Below, piece after piece: positions 15,219-23,782 of a stretch of 32,424 nucleotides of DNA. The notes below the pieces were generated by a model that saw nothing but the letters and a program-made list of their open reading frames with translations, was not told the DNA's origin and ran no database searches. This DNA is from Clostridia bacterium (GTDB lineage: Bacteria > Bacillota > Clostridia > UBA1381): positions 1 to 32,424 of the forward strand of contig JAFZMQ010000006.1 in NCBI GenBank assembly GCA_017551095.1. The letters run 5' to 3'. Numbering within the stretch: the stretch's first letter is position 1; every line of letters begins with the position of its first letter. The position numbers and the translations under genes are program-made.

Positions 15219-15677
15219 TTGGCGGGAGATGCAGTAAACCTTGCCTTTGAAACGGGCGACGCTATTGCGGAAAAGATGGGCGTAAGCGTTATAGACGCAG
15301 AGTTTAAAAAGGAAGCAGGAAAGCAGTATTTGAGGGTTTTTATCGATAAAGACGGCGGAGTCGGCATTGACGATTGCGAGGCTTTTTCAAAGGCTTTCGA
15401 GGCTGAATTTGACAAGCTCGACCCGATACAAACGGAATATACGCTTGAAGTATCCTCACCCGGATTAGAAAGAAAACTTAAAACCAAGCGTGAATTTGAC
15501 TATTTTAAGGGGAGAGAAGTTGATGTGAAACTCTTTGCCGAAAAGGACGGACTCAAAGAGTTTTGCGGTATTCTTTCAGATTTTGACGGGAAAGCGGCAA
15601 AAATAGATTACTTAGGCAAAATAATTTCAGTAAATATAAAAGAAGCGGCATATATAAAGCTGCATTTTGAATTTTAG
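15219..15677 (+). CDS. rimP: Ribosome maturation factor RimP
   Basis: RimP assists late assembly of the 30S subunit. The 152-residue product has the typical two-domain layout, with the family signature YTLEVSSPGLERKLKTKREF (about residues 71-90), the N-terminal YLRVFIDKDGGVGIDDCEAFSKAF block and a C-terminal Sm-like beta domain. The TTG start follows GAGGTGA. It is the first gene of the long translation/transcription operon (rimP-nusA-rnpM-ylxQ-infB-rbfA), 17 bp before nusA, behind a promoter and a terminator-like leader. Confidence 0.95.
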   Translation: MAGDAVNLAFETGDAIAEKMGVSVIDAEFKKEAGKQYLRVFIDKDGGVGIDDCEAFSKAFEAEFDKLDPIQTEYTLEVSSPGLERKLKTKREFDYFKGREVDVKLFAEKDGLKEFCGILSDFDGKAAKIDYLGKIISVNIKEAAYIKLHFEF

Positions 15678-15694
15678 AAAGGTTGGATAGAAAA

Positions 15695-16723
15695 ATGAAT
15701 GAAGAACTTTTAAGTGCTCTTTCCGATTTGTGCAAGGAAAAGGGCATAGACACAGCAGTTATTTTGGAGGCTTTGGAGGCGGCATTGGTTGCGGCTTACA
15801 AGAAAAATTTTGCGTCTGCACAAAATGTATGTGCCGAAGTTGACAGCAAAACGGGCAAAATAAGCGTATATGCACAGAAAACAGTTGCCGAGGAGGTAAC
15901 GGACGCACAACTTGAAATTTCATTAAAGGACGCACGGAAAATCAACAAAAAGTATGAGCTTGGCGATATAGTAAATATTGAGGTAACTCCCTCAAATTTC
16001 GGAAGAATTGCAGCAATGACCGCAAAGCAGGTTATAACACAGAGAATAAGAGAAGCAGAACGCGGAAATATTTTCAGTGAGTATACACAGAAAGAAAATG
16101 ATGTTTTAACGGGTAAAATCGACCGTATGGAGCGTGGCAATATTTTTGTGGATATTGGCAAAGTCGAGGCAATTTTGCCTGAAAAAGAGCAGGTTGATAC
16201 AGAGTATTATGAGGTAGGAAGACCGATAAAATGCTATGTGAGCGAGGTTAAAAACGGCAACAAGGGAACGCAGATTGTTCTTTCAAGAACACATCCGGGA
16301 CTTGTTAAAAAGTTGTTTTTCCAGGAAGTGCCTGAAATTCAGGACGGACTTGTAGAAATCAAATCGGTATCCCGTGAGCCTGGTTCAAGGACAAAAATTG
16401 CGGTTTATTCGGAAAATCCCGATATTGATGCCCAAGGTGCTTGTATAGGACCGAGAGGGTCAAGGGTACAGGCAGTCAGCGAAGAACTCAATTACGAAAA
16501 GATTGATATTGTAAAATGGAGCGAAGACCCGGTAGAGTACATTTCAGCATCATTGAGCCCGTCAAAAGTGCTTACCGTTGATGTGAACGAGCAGGAAAAA
16601 AGTGCCAAGGTTACAGTTCCCGAAAGTCAGTTATCCCTTGCAATCGGCAAATCGGGTCAGAATGTTCGCTTAGCGGCAAGACTAACCGGTTGGAAGATTG
16701 ATATTTCGGCAGGAAAGGAATAA
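15695..16723 (+). CDS. nusA: Transcription termination/antitermination factor NusA
   Basis: NusA binds RNA polymerase and nascent RNA and modulates pausing and termination. This 342-residue protein has the Gram-positive short form: N-terminal polymerase-binding domain (ALEAALVAAYKK, about 23-34), S1 domain (DVLTGKIDRMERGNIFVDIGKVEAILP, about 130-160), KH1 (GACIGPRGSRVQAVSEEL) and KH2 (AIGKSGQNVRLAARLTGWKIDI) near the C-terminus. It lacks the extra acidic repeats of E. coli NusA, as expected for Firmicutes. ATG 15695 is preferred over TTG 15683, which sits directly on the AAAGG site. A likely autoregulatory leader hairpin lies upstream of rimP. Confidence 0.97.
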   Translation: MNEELLSALSDLCKEKGIDTAVILEALEAALVAAYKKNFASAQNVCAEVDSKTGKISVYAQKTVAEEVTDAQLEISLKDARKINKKYELGDIVNIEVTPSNFGRIAAMTAKQVITQRIREAERGNIFSEYTQKENDVLTGKIDRMERGNIFVDIGKVEAILPEKEQVDTEYYEVGRPIKCYVSEVKNGNKGTQIVLSRTHPGLVKKLFFQEVPEIQDGLVEIKSVSREPGSRTKIAVYSENPDIDAQGACIGPRGSRVQAVSEELNYEKIDIVKWSEDPVEYISASLSPSKVLTVDVNEQEKSAKVTVPESQLSLAIGKSGQNVRLAARLTGWKIDISAGKE

Positions 16724-16726
16724 TAG

Positions 16727-16981
16727 ATGCATATACCCGAAAGAATGTGCGTGACTTGCAGACAGATGAAACCCAAAAGTGAACTTATACGCATTGTAAA
16801 AAACGGTGATACTGCCGAAATAGACATAAGCGGCAAAAAGAGCGGCAGGGGTGCATATATCTGCAAAAATGAGGAATGTATAAAAAATGCAAAAAAACGC
16901 CGTGCAATTTCAAGGCATTTTAAAACCGCAATTCCCGACAACCTGTATGACGAGATTTCGGAGGCGGTGAAAAGTGAATAA
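16727..16981 (+). CDS. rnpM: RNase P modulator RnpM (YlxR family)
   Basis: Small basic nucleic-acid-binding protein of 84 residues with the YlxR signature: PERMCVTCRQMKPKSELIRIV at the N-terminus, SGRGAYIC in the middle, and two Cys pairs. In Bacillus YlxR has been reported to bind RNase P RNA and modulate it. The start lies 3 bp after nusA and the stop overlaps ylxQ by 8 bp, the standard arrangement. Confidence 0.93.
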   Translation: MHIPERMCVTCRQMKPKSELIRIVKNGDTAEIDISGKKSGRGAYICKNEECIKNAKKRRAISRHFKTAIPDNLYDEISEAVKSE

Positions 16982-17294
16982 GACACTTGGAATGTTAGGT
17001 CTTGCAAAACGCGCCGGAAAGGTGACATCAGGCGAATTTTTGTGCGAGAAAGCGATTAAGATGGGTCAGTCAAAACTGATAATTATTGCATCAAACATTT
17101 CGGAAAATGCAAAAAAAGCGGTTATTAACACTTGCGACCGTTACGGCGTAGAATATATAGTATTTGCCGAAGATACAGAGCTTGGAAAGGCGATAGGAAC
17201 GGACAGCAGGATGGTTGTTTCGGTAAATGACGATAATTTCAAGAATGCAATTTTGTCCAAAACAGAAAGGATTGATGAACAATATGGCAGATAA
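16974..17294 (+). CDS. ylxQ: L7Ae-family ribosomal-protein-like RNA-binding protein YlxQ
   Basis: A 106-residue L7Ae/L30e-like protein ([55 protein letters not shown]). The family recognises kink-turn RNA; the cellular role of YlxQ is unsettled. The GTG start is preceded by GGAGG within the end of rnpM, giving an 8-bp overlap, and its own 3' end overlaps the start of infB. The position between rnpM and infB is conserved throughout Firmicutes. Confidence 0.93.
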   Translation: MNKTLGMLGLAKRAGKVTSGEFLCEKAIKMGQSKLIIIASNISENAKKAVINTCDRYGVEYIVFAEDTELGKAIGTDSRMVVSVNDDNFKNAILSKTERIDEQYGR

Positions 17295-19665
17295 CATTAA
17301 AATAAGCCAGATAGCAAAGGACCTGAAAGTCACAAGCAAGGATATTACGGAACGACTTGCGGCTTTCGGAGTGACGGTAAAGGCGACATCCCCGCTTACC
17401 GAAGAGCAGTTGGGGCTTATTTTTGATATTTATACAACGCTTTACGATATAGGCGACGAGCCTATTATAAAGCCGCCGCTTGAAGAAATGCCAAAAGTAG
17501 TGGAGGAAGAACCAAAGGAAGAGCCGAAGCCTCAGCCGAAAGAAGAGAAAAAGGCAGAACCCAAACAGGAGAAAAAGGAAGAACCTAAAAAAGTTGAGAG
17601 AAGAAAGCCTCAGCAAAAAACGCTTCAAAAGAGCAGAAAAATAGGCGAAAAGGTCGTAGAAATACCGCAGGATAATAAAAAGGAATATGTAATTTCTGCG
17701 GATGATGCGAAAAAGGTACGCTATGTTGATACGAGAACATCAACGGTTGAGCTTGACAAGATTGCGTCAAGAGAGCGTCTTGAACATATGGTCACAGATG
17801 CTGATGTTTCCAAGCTTGAACGGGGTGGCAAAAAGCAGCAATTCGGCAAAAAGCAGCAGATAAAGGAAAAGGATTTTAAGCCGAAAGAAGCTCCTAAAAA
17901 GAAGGAAAAACAGACTCCTACCGAAATAGAAATCCCGGAAATGATAACTGTTGGCGAACTTGCGTCAAAGCTCTCAAAGGGAGCGGCAGAAGTCGTTAAA
18001 AAGCTGATGATGCTGGGAGTTATGGCGACAATTACGCAGTCGATTGATTACGATACGGCGGCGTTAATTGCGTCCGATTTCGGCGTTGAAGCAAAACCTG
18101 AAATAATTATAACAAAAGAGGACATACTCTTTAAAGAGGAAGAGGATAAGCCTGAGGACTTGAAACCGCGTCCACCCGTTGTCGTTGTTATGGGCCATGT
18201 TGACCACGGTAAAACCTCACTTTTGGACGCAATCCGTCACACGTCTGTTACAGATACCGAGGCAGGCGGCATAACACAGCATATAGGCGCTTATAGCGTA
18301 CGGCTCGGCGACCGCGATATAACCTTTTTGGATACTCCCGGACACGAGGCGTTTACGACTATGCGTGCAAGAGGTGCACAGGTTACAGATGTTGCAATTC
18401 TTGTTGTAGCGGCTGACGACGGAATTATGCCGCAGACGATAGAGGCGATAAATCACGCAAAGGCGGCAAATGTTACGATAGTTGTCGCAATAAATAAGAT
18501 CGATAAGGAAAACGCAAATGTAGAGCGTGTAAAACAGATGCTTGTAGAGCATGAGCTTGTGCCGGAGGAATGGGGCGGAGACACCGTTTGTGTTGAAGTT
18601 TCAGCCAAAAACAAGACAAATATTGACGGACTTTTGGAAATGGTTCTGCTTGTTGCGGATATGAAAGAATTAAAGGCAAATCCGAACAAAGCCGCAAAAG
18701 GAACAGTAATAGAATCCCGTGTCGATAAAGGTATGGGACCTGTTGCAACCGTTTTGGTGCAGGAGGGAACGCTAAATGTTGGTGATGTTGTAATCGCAGG
18801 AACGGCTGTCGGCCATGTCCGTGCAATGACGAATGATAAGGGCAGAAGAATTAAAACGGCAGGTCCTGCAACACCTGTTGAAATTCAGGGACTTTCCGAA
18901 GCACCTATGGGCGGTGAACGCATTTTTGCAGTCAAAGACGAAAAACTTGCCCGTGATGTTGCAGAGTCGAGAAAGCACGAGCAAAAGGAAAACAAATTCA
19001 GCCAGACAGTTAAGGTTTCGCTTGATAATCTCTTTGACCAGATTGACGAGGGCAATATGAAAGAGCTTGACATAATCATAAAAGCAGATGTTCAGGGCTC
19101 GGTTGAGGCAGTTAAACAGTCGCTTGAAAAGCTCTCAAATGATGAGGTAAGAGTACGGGCAATTCACGGCGGTGTCGGTGCAATAAATGAGTCGGATGTT
19201 ATGCTTGCAAACGCATCAAATGCGATTATTGTCGGCTTTAATGTGCGTCCTGATTCGGGTGCTTTGGCGGCTGCTAAATCACAGGATGTCGATATACGCC
19301 TTTACAGCATAATCTATCAGGCAATAGAGGAAATAGAATCGGCTATGAAGGGTATGCTCGACCCGAAATTCAAGGAAAGCATCATAGGTCATGCCGAAAT
19401 CCGTCAGACATTCAAGGTTTCCGGCGTAGGCACAATCGCAGGTGCGTATGTGACCGACGGCAAGATAACAAGAAATGCCGAGATAAGATTAGTGCGTGAC
19501 GGAATTGTGGTTTATCAGGGCAAAATCGGCAGCTTAAAGAGATTTAAAGACGATGCCAAAGAGGTCGCAGAGGGCTTTGAGTGCGGTCTTAGTATTGAAA
19601 ACTTCAACGACATCAAAGAGGGCGACACGGTTGAGTGCTTCATTATGGAGGAAATCGAGAGATAG
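17284..19665 (+). CDS. infB: Translation initiation factor IF-2
   Basis: IF-2 is the GTPase that places fMet-tRNA on the 30S subunit and promotes subunit joining. The product is 793 residues from ATG 17284 ([14 protein letters not shown]). An N-terminal IF2_N domain is followed by a Lys/Glu/Pro-rich linker (about 75-210), a second IF2_N-like segment ([22 protein letters not shown]), then the G domain with GHVDHGKTS (304-312), [12 protein letters not shown] and SAK, followed by domains II-IV. ATG 17275 is an alternative start; AAAGGA (17266-17271) lies 12 nt from the chosen ATG and only 3 nt from the alternative, so the exact start is uncertain. It overlaps ylxQ by 11 bp. Confidence 0.97.
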   Translation: MADNIKISQIAKDLKVTSKDITERLAAFGVTVKATSPLTEEQLGLIFDIYTTLYDIGDEPIIKPPLEEMPKVVEEEPKEEPKPQPKEEKKAEPKQEKKEEPKKVERRKPQQKTLQKSRKIGEKVVEIPQDNKKEYVISADDAKKVRYVDTRTSTVELDKIASRERLEHMVTDADVSKLERGGKKQQFGKKQQIKEKDFKPKEAPKKKEKQTPTEIEIPEMITVGELASKLSKGAAEVVKKLMMLGVMATITQSIDYDTAALIASDFGVEAKPEIIITKEDILFKEEEDKPEDLKPRPPVVVVMGHVDHGKTSLLDAIRHTSVTDTEAGGITQHIGAYSVRLGDRDITFLDTPGHEAFTTMRARGAQVTDVAILVVAADDGIMPQTIEAINHAKAANVTIVVAINKIDKENANVERVKQMLVEHELVPEEWGGDTVCVEVSAKNKTNIDGLLEMVLLVADMKELKANPNKAAKGTVIESRVDKGMGPVATVLVQEGTLNVGDVVIAGTAVGHVRAMTNDKGRRIKTAGPATPVEIQGLSEAPMGGERIFAVKDEKLARDVAESRKHEQKENKFSQTVKVSLDNLFDQIDEGNMKELDIIIKADVQGSVEAVKQSLEKLSNDEVRVRAIHGGVGAINESDVMLANASNAIIVGFNVRPDSGALAAAKSQDVDIRLYSIIYQAIEEIESAMKGMLDPKFKESIIGHAEIRQTFKVSGVGTIAGAYVTDGKITRNAEIRLVRDGIVVYQGKIGSLKRFKDDAKEVAEGFECGLSIENFNDIKEGDTVECFIMEEIER

Positions 19666-19683
19666 CAGAAAGGCAGAAGTGCT

Positions 19684-20043
19684 ATGGCAAAAAACAGGAT
19701 AAACAAAATAAATGAAGAGGTGCGTAGGGAACTTGCGACGGTCATAAGGGAACTTAAAGACGAGAGAATACCCCTTTTAACAAGCGTTGTTGCGGTGAAT
19801 GTGACTAATGATTTGAGCTATGCAAAATGCTATATCAGCGTCATGGGAGATGACGAGGTAAAGAAAAAGGCATTAGAGGGCTTAAAATCCGCGTCGGGCT
19901 ATATAAGGCGTGAAATGGGCAGACGGGTTGACCTGCGTATTACTCCTGAATTCTTGTTTGAGCTGGACCGTTCTATCGAACACGGTGCACATATAAACAA
20001 GGTTTTGCAGGACATAATGAAAGGGCAAAATAATGATGAATGA
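19684..20043 (+). CDS. rbfA: Ribosome-binding factor A
   Basis: RbfA is a cold-adaptive 30S maturation factor that binds near the 5' end of 16S rRNA. The 119-residue product has the single KH-type fold and family motifs: RINKINEEVRRELATVI at the start, VVAVNVTNDLSYAKCYISVMG, and LRITPEFLFELDRSIEHGAHIN near the end. ATG 19684 lies 18 bp after infB. The stop overlaps nrnA by 11 bp, indicating coupled translation. Confidence 0.96.
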   Translation: MAKNRINKINEEVRRELATVIRELKDERIPLLTSVVAVNVTNDLSYAKCYISVMGDDEVKKKALEGLKSASGYIRREMGRRVDLRITPEFLFELDRSIEHGAHINKVLQDIMKGQNNDE

Positions 20044-20989
20044 TGTTATAGAGCATATATTAAAGGCGGACAAAATCAGTATTATTGCCCATGAGGACGA
20101 AGACGCGGACTCTGTCGGCAGTTGTTTTGCCATGCAATTGGCATTAAAATCACTTGGAAAAACGGCAGCCTGCTATTTTTCCGCACCGCTTGAAAAGCGT
20201 ATTGCTTTTATGGGCAGCGATTACACTGTTTTTGATGAAAATGCCGATTATGCGGCGGATTTATGTATCTGCCTCGACTGCGGAGATATAAAACGGCTCG
20301 GAAACCGCATAAAAGTGTTTGAAAGTGCAAAAGATACTTTGTCAATCGACCATCACGAAACAAACACAATGTTTGCAAAAGTGAATTATGTTGATGCAAA
20401 AGCGTCGGCGACGGCGGAAATCCTTTATAGCCTGTTTTGCCGGATGGGAATCGGCATAGATAAGGATATTGCGAAAAATCTTTATGCGGCAATCAGTAGC
20501 GACACAGGCAGTTTTAAGTACAGTAATGTAACCCCTAAAACTATGCAAGTTGCGGGTGAGCTTCTTTTGACGGGCATAAACCATTCGGAAATTGCCAATA
20601 ATTTGCACGATACGGACGAGCTTTGCGTAATAAAGCTGAAAGCTGAGCTTATGCAAAATATTGAAGACTTTTTTGACGGACAGCTTACCGTTGTTACGGC
20701 AAATGATACACTTTTTAAAAAGTACGGCGTAACCGAAAGGGATTCGGGGGACATAGTGGATATAGCAAGAGCCGTAAAAGGCTCTAAAATAGCCGTATCC
20801 ATTCGTGAAACACAGGATAAAATTAAAATCAGCTTCCGCTCCAACTGTGAAAAATCGGTGTCGGGAATTGCAAAATCCTTCGGCGGCGGCGGTCATGCCA
20901 AGGCGTCGGGTGCAAAAATCACGGGGAAGACGGCAGATGAAGTAAAAAAAGAGATTGTAAAAGCAGTAGGAGAACTGTTAAATGATTGA
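20033..20989 (+). CDS. nrnA: DHH-DHHA1 phosphoesterase, NrnA-like (nanoRNase/pAp phosphatase)
   Basis: NrnA-type enzymes degrade 2-5-mer RNAs from the 5' end and dephosphorylate pAp. The 318-residue protein shows the manganese-binding DHH motifs AHEDEDADSVGS, CLDCGD, DHHETN and SDTGSFKYSN, and a C-terminal DHHA1 domain ending GGGGHAKASG. The first motif has Glu where most homologues have Pro (HxxPDxD), but the two metal-binding Asp residues remain. The gene overlaps rbfA by 11 bp; this order (rbfA-nrnA) is common in Firmicutes. In many relatives truB follows; here trmR follows instead, with an 8-bp overlap. Confidence 0.92.
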   Translation: MMNDVIEHILKADKISIIAHEDEDADSVGSCFAMQLALKSLGKTAACYFSAPLEKRIAFMGSDYTVFDENADYAADLCICLDCGDIKRLGNRIKVFESAKDTLSIDHHETNTMFAKVNYVDAKASATAEILYSLFCRMGIGIDKDIAKNLYAAISSDTGSFKYSNVTPKTMQVAGELLLTGINHSEIANNLHDTDELCVIKLKAELMQNIEDFFDGQLTVVTANDTLFKKYGVTERDSGDIVDIARAVKGSKIAVSIRETQDKIKISFRSNCEKSVSGIAKSFGGGGHAKASGAKITGKTADEVKKEIVKAVGELLND

Positions 20990-21641
20990 ATATGACAAAG
21001 ACGCCATAGTCTATCCGTACATAACATCATTTATAAGGGGCGAAATTCCGCAAAGGCACGGAATTTTAAAAGAGCTCCAAGATTATGCGGAAAAACACAG
21101 TATTCCGATAGTTCAGCCCGAAACGGCAAAACTTTTGGAAGTGCTTACTGCAATAAAAAGCCCGAAGCGGATTCTGGAAGTCGGCTGTGCAATAGGCTAT
21201 TCCGCAATTTTAATGGCACAGTATCTTGAAAAGGGCGGAAGTATCACGACTCTTGAATGGGACGCCGATATGGCGGAAATTGCGAGAGAAAATATTGAAA
21301 AAGCAGGACTTTCGGATAGCATAAAGGTGATACAAAATGATGCTAAGGAAGTAGTAAAAACTCTCACAGGGGAGTATGATATAGTCTTTTTAGACGGACC
21401 GAAGGCACATTACATCTATATGCTAAACGATTGCATAAGGCTTTTGAAAAAGGGCGGAATACTTATATCCGACAATGTTTTGTATAAGGGAATGACAGCG
21501 GATGATGAACATGTTATACGGCGGAAAATAACCATTGTTAAGCGGCTTAGACGGTTCATATCGGCACAGATGCAGCGGGATGATCTGGAAACGGTGATTT
21601 TGCCGCTTGGTGACGGCGTTACGGTTTCGGTTAAAAAGTAA
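20982..21641 (+). CDS. trmR: tRNA 5-hydroxyuridine O-methyltransferase (TrmR-like)
   Basis: TrmR (YrrM) uses SAM to methylate 5-hydroxyuridine at wobble position 34 of tRNA, giving 5-methoxyuridine. This 219-residue class I methyltransferase has the SAM motif ILEVGCAIGYSAI (about 64-76), TTLEWDADMAEIARENI (acidic residue of strand 2), FLDGPKAHY (metal-binding Asp) and LISDNVLYKG. The generic alternative is a catechol-type O-methyltransferase, but the next gene is a U32 protein of the type that performs the preceding hydroxylation, and the same two families are neighbours in Bacillus (yrrM-yrrN-yrrO). ATG follows AGGAGA; the start overlaps nrnA by 8 bp. Confidence 0.85.
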   Translation: MIEYDKDAIVYPYITSFIRGEIPQRHGILKELQDYAEKHSIPIVQPETAKLLEVLTAIKSPKRILEVGCAIGYSAILMAQYLEKGGSITTLEWDADMAEIARENIEKAGLSDSIKVIQNDAKEVVKTLTGEYDIVFLDGPKAHYIYMLNDCIRLLKKGGILISDNVLYKGMTADDEHVIRRKITIVKRLRRFISAQMQRDDLETVILPLGDGVTVSVKK

Positions 21642-21656
21642 GAAAAGGAAATTTTT

Positions 21657-22883
21657 ATGGAAAAACCTGAGCTTTTAGCACCCGGTGGAAGTCTTGAAAA
21701 GCTGAAAACAGCAATACTTTACGGTGCAGATGCAGTTTATATAGGCGGTGAGGCATATAGCCTTCGTGTTGCGGCGGAAAATTTTTCTCTTGACGATATG
21801 AAAAGGGGCTTGGAATTTGCCCATGAAAGAGGGAAAAAGGTATACCTTACCGCAAACATAATTCCGCATAACAGAGATATAGAAGATTTTGAAAAGTTTA
21901 TCACGGAAATCGCACCGCTTGGGTTTGATGCCGTGCTTATTTCCGATCCCGGAATGTTTGAAATTACTCATGAACTTGCACCGGATTTGCCGATACATAT
22001 AAGCACACAAGCGAATAATGTGAACTACAAAAGTGCGTCCTTTTGGTATAAGCAGGGTGCAAAGCGTGTAGTTTTGGCACGGGAAATGAGCCTTAAAGAA
22101 ATTAAAGAGATAAGAGAGAAAACGCCGAAAGACCTTGAACTCGAAGCGTTTGTGCATGGAGCTATGTGCATTTCCTATTCGGGAAGATGTCTTTTGTCAA
22201 ATTATATGACGGCCCGTGATGCGAATCAGGGAGCGTGTTCGCATCCGTGCAGATGGAACTACTTTTTGGTGGAGGAAACAAGACCAAATGAATATATGCC
22301 CATTTTTGAAAACGAGCGTGGAAGCTTTATCTTTAATTCCAAAGATTTGTGTATGATAGAGCATATTCCTGAAATTATCGAAAGCGGAATAACAAGCTTA
22401 AAGCTTGAAGGCAGGGTTAAAACGGCGTATTATGTGGCAACGGTCGTAAAGGCGTACCGTTATGAAATTGACAGATTTTTGGAGAATCCCGAAAAGTACA
22501 AGTTTAATCCCGAAAGTATGGAGGAGCTCTTAAAAGTAAGTCACAGACCTTATTCCACAGGCTTCTATTTTGGGAAGCCCAATGAAAATTCGCAGGTCTA
22601 TACATCAAGCTCATATATAAGGGACTACGACTTAATAGGCATTGTAACCGATTTTGACGAAAAAACAGGTATAGCTACCGTTTCGCAGCGTAACCGGTTC
22701 TTTAAAGGTGATGAAATAGAAATATTAAGACCTGATAAGCCGTATTTTTCGCAGAAGATAGAATTTATGCAAAATGAATCGGGCGAAGATATAGATGTGG
22801 CACGAAATGCGGAAATGACGGTAAAAATTAAATTAGACGATACAGCGGAAAAGGGTTCTATGCTTAGGAAGCGAAGGGAATAG
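21657..22883 (+). CDS. U32 family protein, tRNA hydroxylation (TrhP-like)
   Basis: This 408-residue protein of the 'peptidase U32' family most probably takes part in prephenate-dependent hydroxylation of U34 in tRNA, upstream of TrmR. The N-terminal barrel begins ELLAPGGSLEKLKTAILYGADAVYIGG. The U32 signature region contains four cysteines (C171, C178, C194, C198 in MCISYSGRC and GACSHPCRW), a plausible iron-sulfur ligand set. LKLEGRVKTAYYVA lies in the C-terminal half. Bacillus has two adjacent paralogues (yrrN, yrrO); only one, of the longer type, occurs here. AAGGAA precedes the ATG, 15 bp after trmR. Peptidase activity is not expected for this subgroup. Confidence 0.85.
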   Translation: MEKPELLAPGGSLEKLKTAILYGADAVYIGGEAYSLRVAAENFSLDDMKRGLEFAHERGKKVYLTANIIPHNRDIEDFEKFITEIAPLGFDAVLISDPGMFEITHELAPDLPIHISTQANNVNYKSASFWYKQGAKRVVLAREMSLKEIKEIREKTPKDLELEAFVHGAMCISYSGRCLLSNYMTARDANQGACSHPCRWNYFLVEETRPNEYMPIFENERGSFIFNSKDLCMIEHIPEIIESGITSLKLEGRVKTAYYVATVVKAYRYEIDRFLENPEKYKFNPESMEELLKVSHRPYSTGFYFGKPNENSQVYTSSSYIRDYDLIGIVTDFDEKTGIATVSQRNRFFKGDEIEILRPDKPYFSQKIEFMQNESGEDIDVARNAEMTVKIKLDDTAEKGSMLRKRRE

Positions 22884-22885
22884 AA

Positions 22886-23167
22886 ATGAAAAATATCAAT
22901 GCAATCGGCGAATGTATCAGGCGTGTAAGAAAGAAAAACGGTTTTACACAGGCACAATTCGGCGACCTTATAGATAAATCGCAAAGTACGATATATGCCT
23001 ATGAAAACGGCAGCGTAATTCCGAGTTTTGATACACTTTTGAAAATATCCCAGCTTTTCGGTGTGTCTATGGGACAGCTTATGGGTATAGAGTGGAACCC
23101 AATTTCAGGCAAAGCATTAAGAGAGCTTTACGATATTTATATTAGCGAGGCAAAAGAGTATGAGTAA
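22886..23167 (+). CDS. XRE-family helix-turn-helix regulator
   Basis: A 93-residue DNA-binding protein with a Cro/C1-type HTH at about residues 5-60 (IGECIRRVRKKNGFTQAQFGDLIDKSQSTIYAYENGSVIPSFDTLLKISQLFGVS). There is no obvious effector domain; the last 30 residues (ISGKALRELYDIYISEAKEYE) look helical and may mediate dimerisation. It begins 2 bp after the U32 gene behind AAGGGA and overlaps the next gene by 8 bp, so it is expressed with the translation operon. Its target is unknown. Confidence 0.88.
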   Translation: MKNINAIGECIRRVRKKNGFTQAQFGDLIDKSQSTIYAYENGSVIPSFDTLLKISQLFGVSMGQLMGIEWNPISGKALRELYDIYISEAKEYE

Positions 23168-23444
23168 AAATAGCAGAAAACTACCCGTTTTTGTCGGTGT
23201 TGCGATATGGGAGGCATACAGGTTTTATAAAGGCAAGGGCATCTTCAATAAACTTAGGTATAAACAGCAACATGAAGCCGTTTCAAACTATCTGGAAACG
23301 CACTATCCCAACGCCCTTTATTCCGACATAATAGAAGTAGACAGCGGTTGGTCATGCGTTGTGACCGACGGGGGACGGAAAATAATGCTGTACTTTACAA
23401 GGGCGGAGGACGGAACCTTCATTTTTTGGGAAAAGGAAAACTGA
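23160..23444 (+). CDS. Small protein of unknown function
   Basis: A 94-residue product that I do not recognise. It has a basic N-terminal half (KNSRKLPVF, FYKGKGIFNKLRYKQQH), a helical middle (AVSNYLETHYPNALYSDII) and a beta-like C-terminus (GWSCVVTDGGRKIMLYFTRAEDGTFIFW). There is no signal peptide or TM segment. Its start overlaps the XRE gene by 8 bp, so the two are probably made together and may act together. It is the last gene of the rimP operon as visible here. Confidence 0.75.
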   Translation: MSKNSRKLPVFVGVAIWEAYRFYKGKGIFNKLRYKQQHEAVSNYLETHYPNALYSDIIEVDSGWSCVVTDGGRKIMLYFTRAEDGTFIFWEKEN

Positions 23445-23509
23445 TATATGCACAAATTTCTCTTTTTGGCGTACTGTAATAGTATAAAGCTGAAAGGAGG
23501 AATTTTAGT

Positions 23510-23671
23510 ATGGGTTTATTAGGCGGAAATAACTGCGGAAATAATGACGGCGGCTGGATTTGGATACTTATCATAATAATTTTTGTTTTGTGCTTGACAG
23601 ATGGAAATCTTTTGGGCGGAAGTAATAACTGTTGTTGTGATAACTGTTGCGATAATAACTGCTGTTGCTAA
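23510..23671 (+). CDS. Cys-rich single-span membrane microprotein
   Basis: A 53-residue ORF with a strong ribosome site (AAAGGAGG, 9 nt before ATG) and its own terminator. The Gly/Asn-rich N-terminus (MGLLGGNNCGNNDGG) leads into a hydrophobic span (WIWILIIIIFVLCL, about 16-29), then GNLLGGSNN and a C-terminal cluster with eight Cys in the last 13 residues (CCCDNCCDNNCCC). It superficially resembles short Gly-rich single-span Firmicutes proteins such as the YjcZ sporulation group, but the terminal Cys cluster differs. Metal binding or disulfide cross-linking, perhaps in a spore or surface layer, is a guess. The codon pattern and the RBS and terminator make a real gene likely. Confidence 0.75.
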   Translation: MGLLGGNNCGNNDGGWIWILIIIIFVLCLTDGNLLGGSNNCCCDNCCDNNCCC

Positions 23672-23686
23672 AATCAGTCAGCATAT

Positions 23687-23716
23687 GGCGTGAGAAATCT
23701 CACGCCTCTTTTTTTG
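23687..23716 (+). terminator. Intrinsic terminator after the microprotein gene
   Basis: The 8-bp stem GGCGTGAG/CTCACGCC with loop AAAT is followed by TCTTTTTTT. Confidence 0.92.
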
Positions 23717-23725
23717 TGAAAATGA

Positions 23726-23754
23726 TTGTATTTTGTTTTGACCCGTGATATAAT
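23726..23754 (+). promoter_or_regulatory. Promoter of the PAP2-family gene
   Basis: TTGTAT (23726-23731), a 17-bp spacer and perfect TATAAT (23749-23754), 28 bp before the ATG and just after the preceding terminator. A TTGACC lies only 5 bp before the -10 and cannot serve as its -35. Confidence 0.7.
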
Positions 23755-23782
23755 GTAAAAACTGACATTTTAAGGAACTGAA

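Noticed and set aside
21657-22883. Annotation as a secreted collagenase-like peptidase (U32)
   Set aside because: No signal peptide, four conserved Cys, and adjacency to trmR favour the tRNA hydroxylation subgroup.
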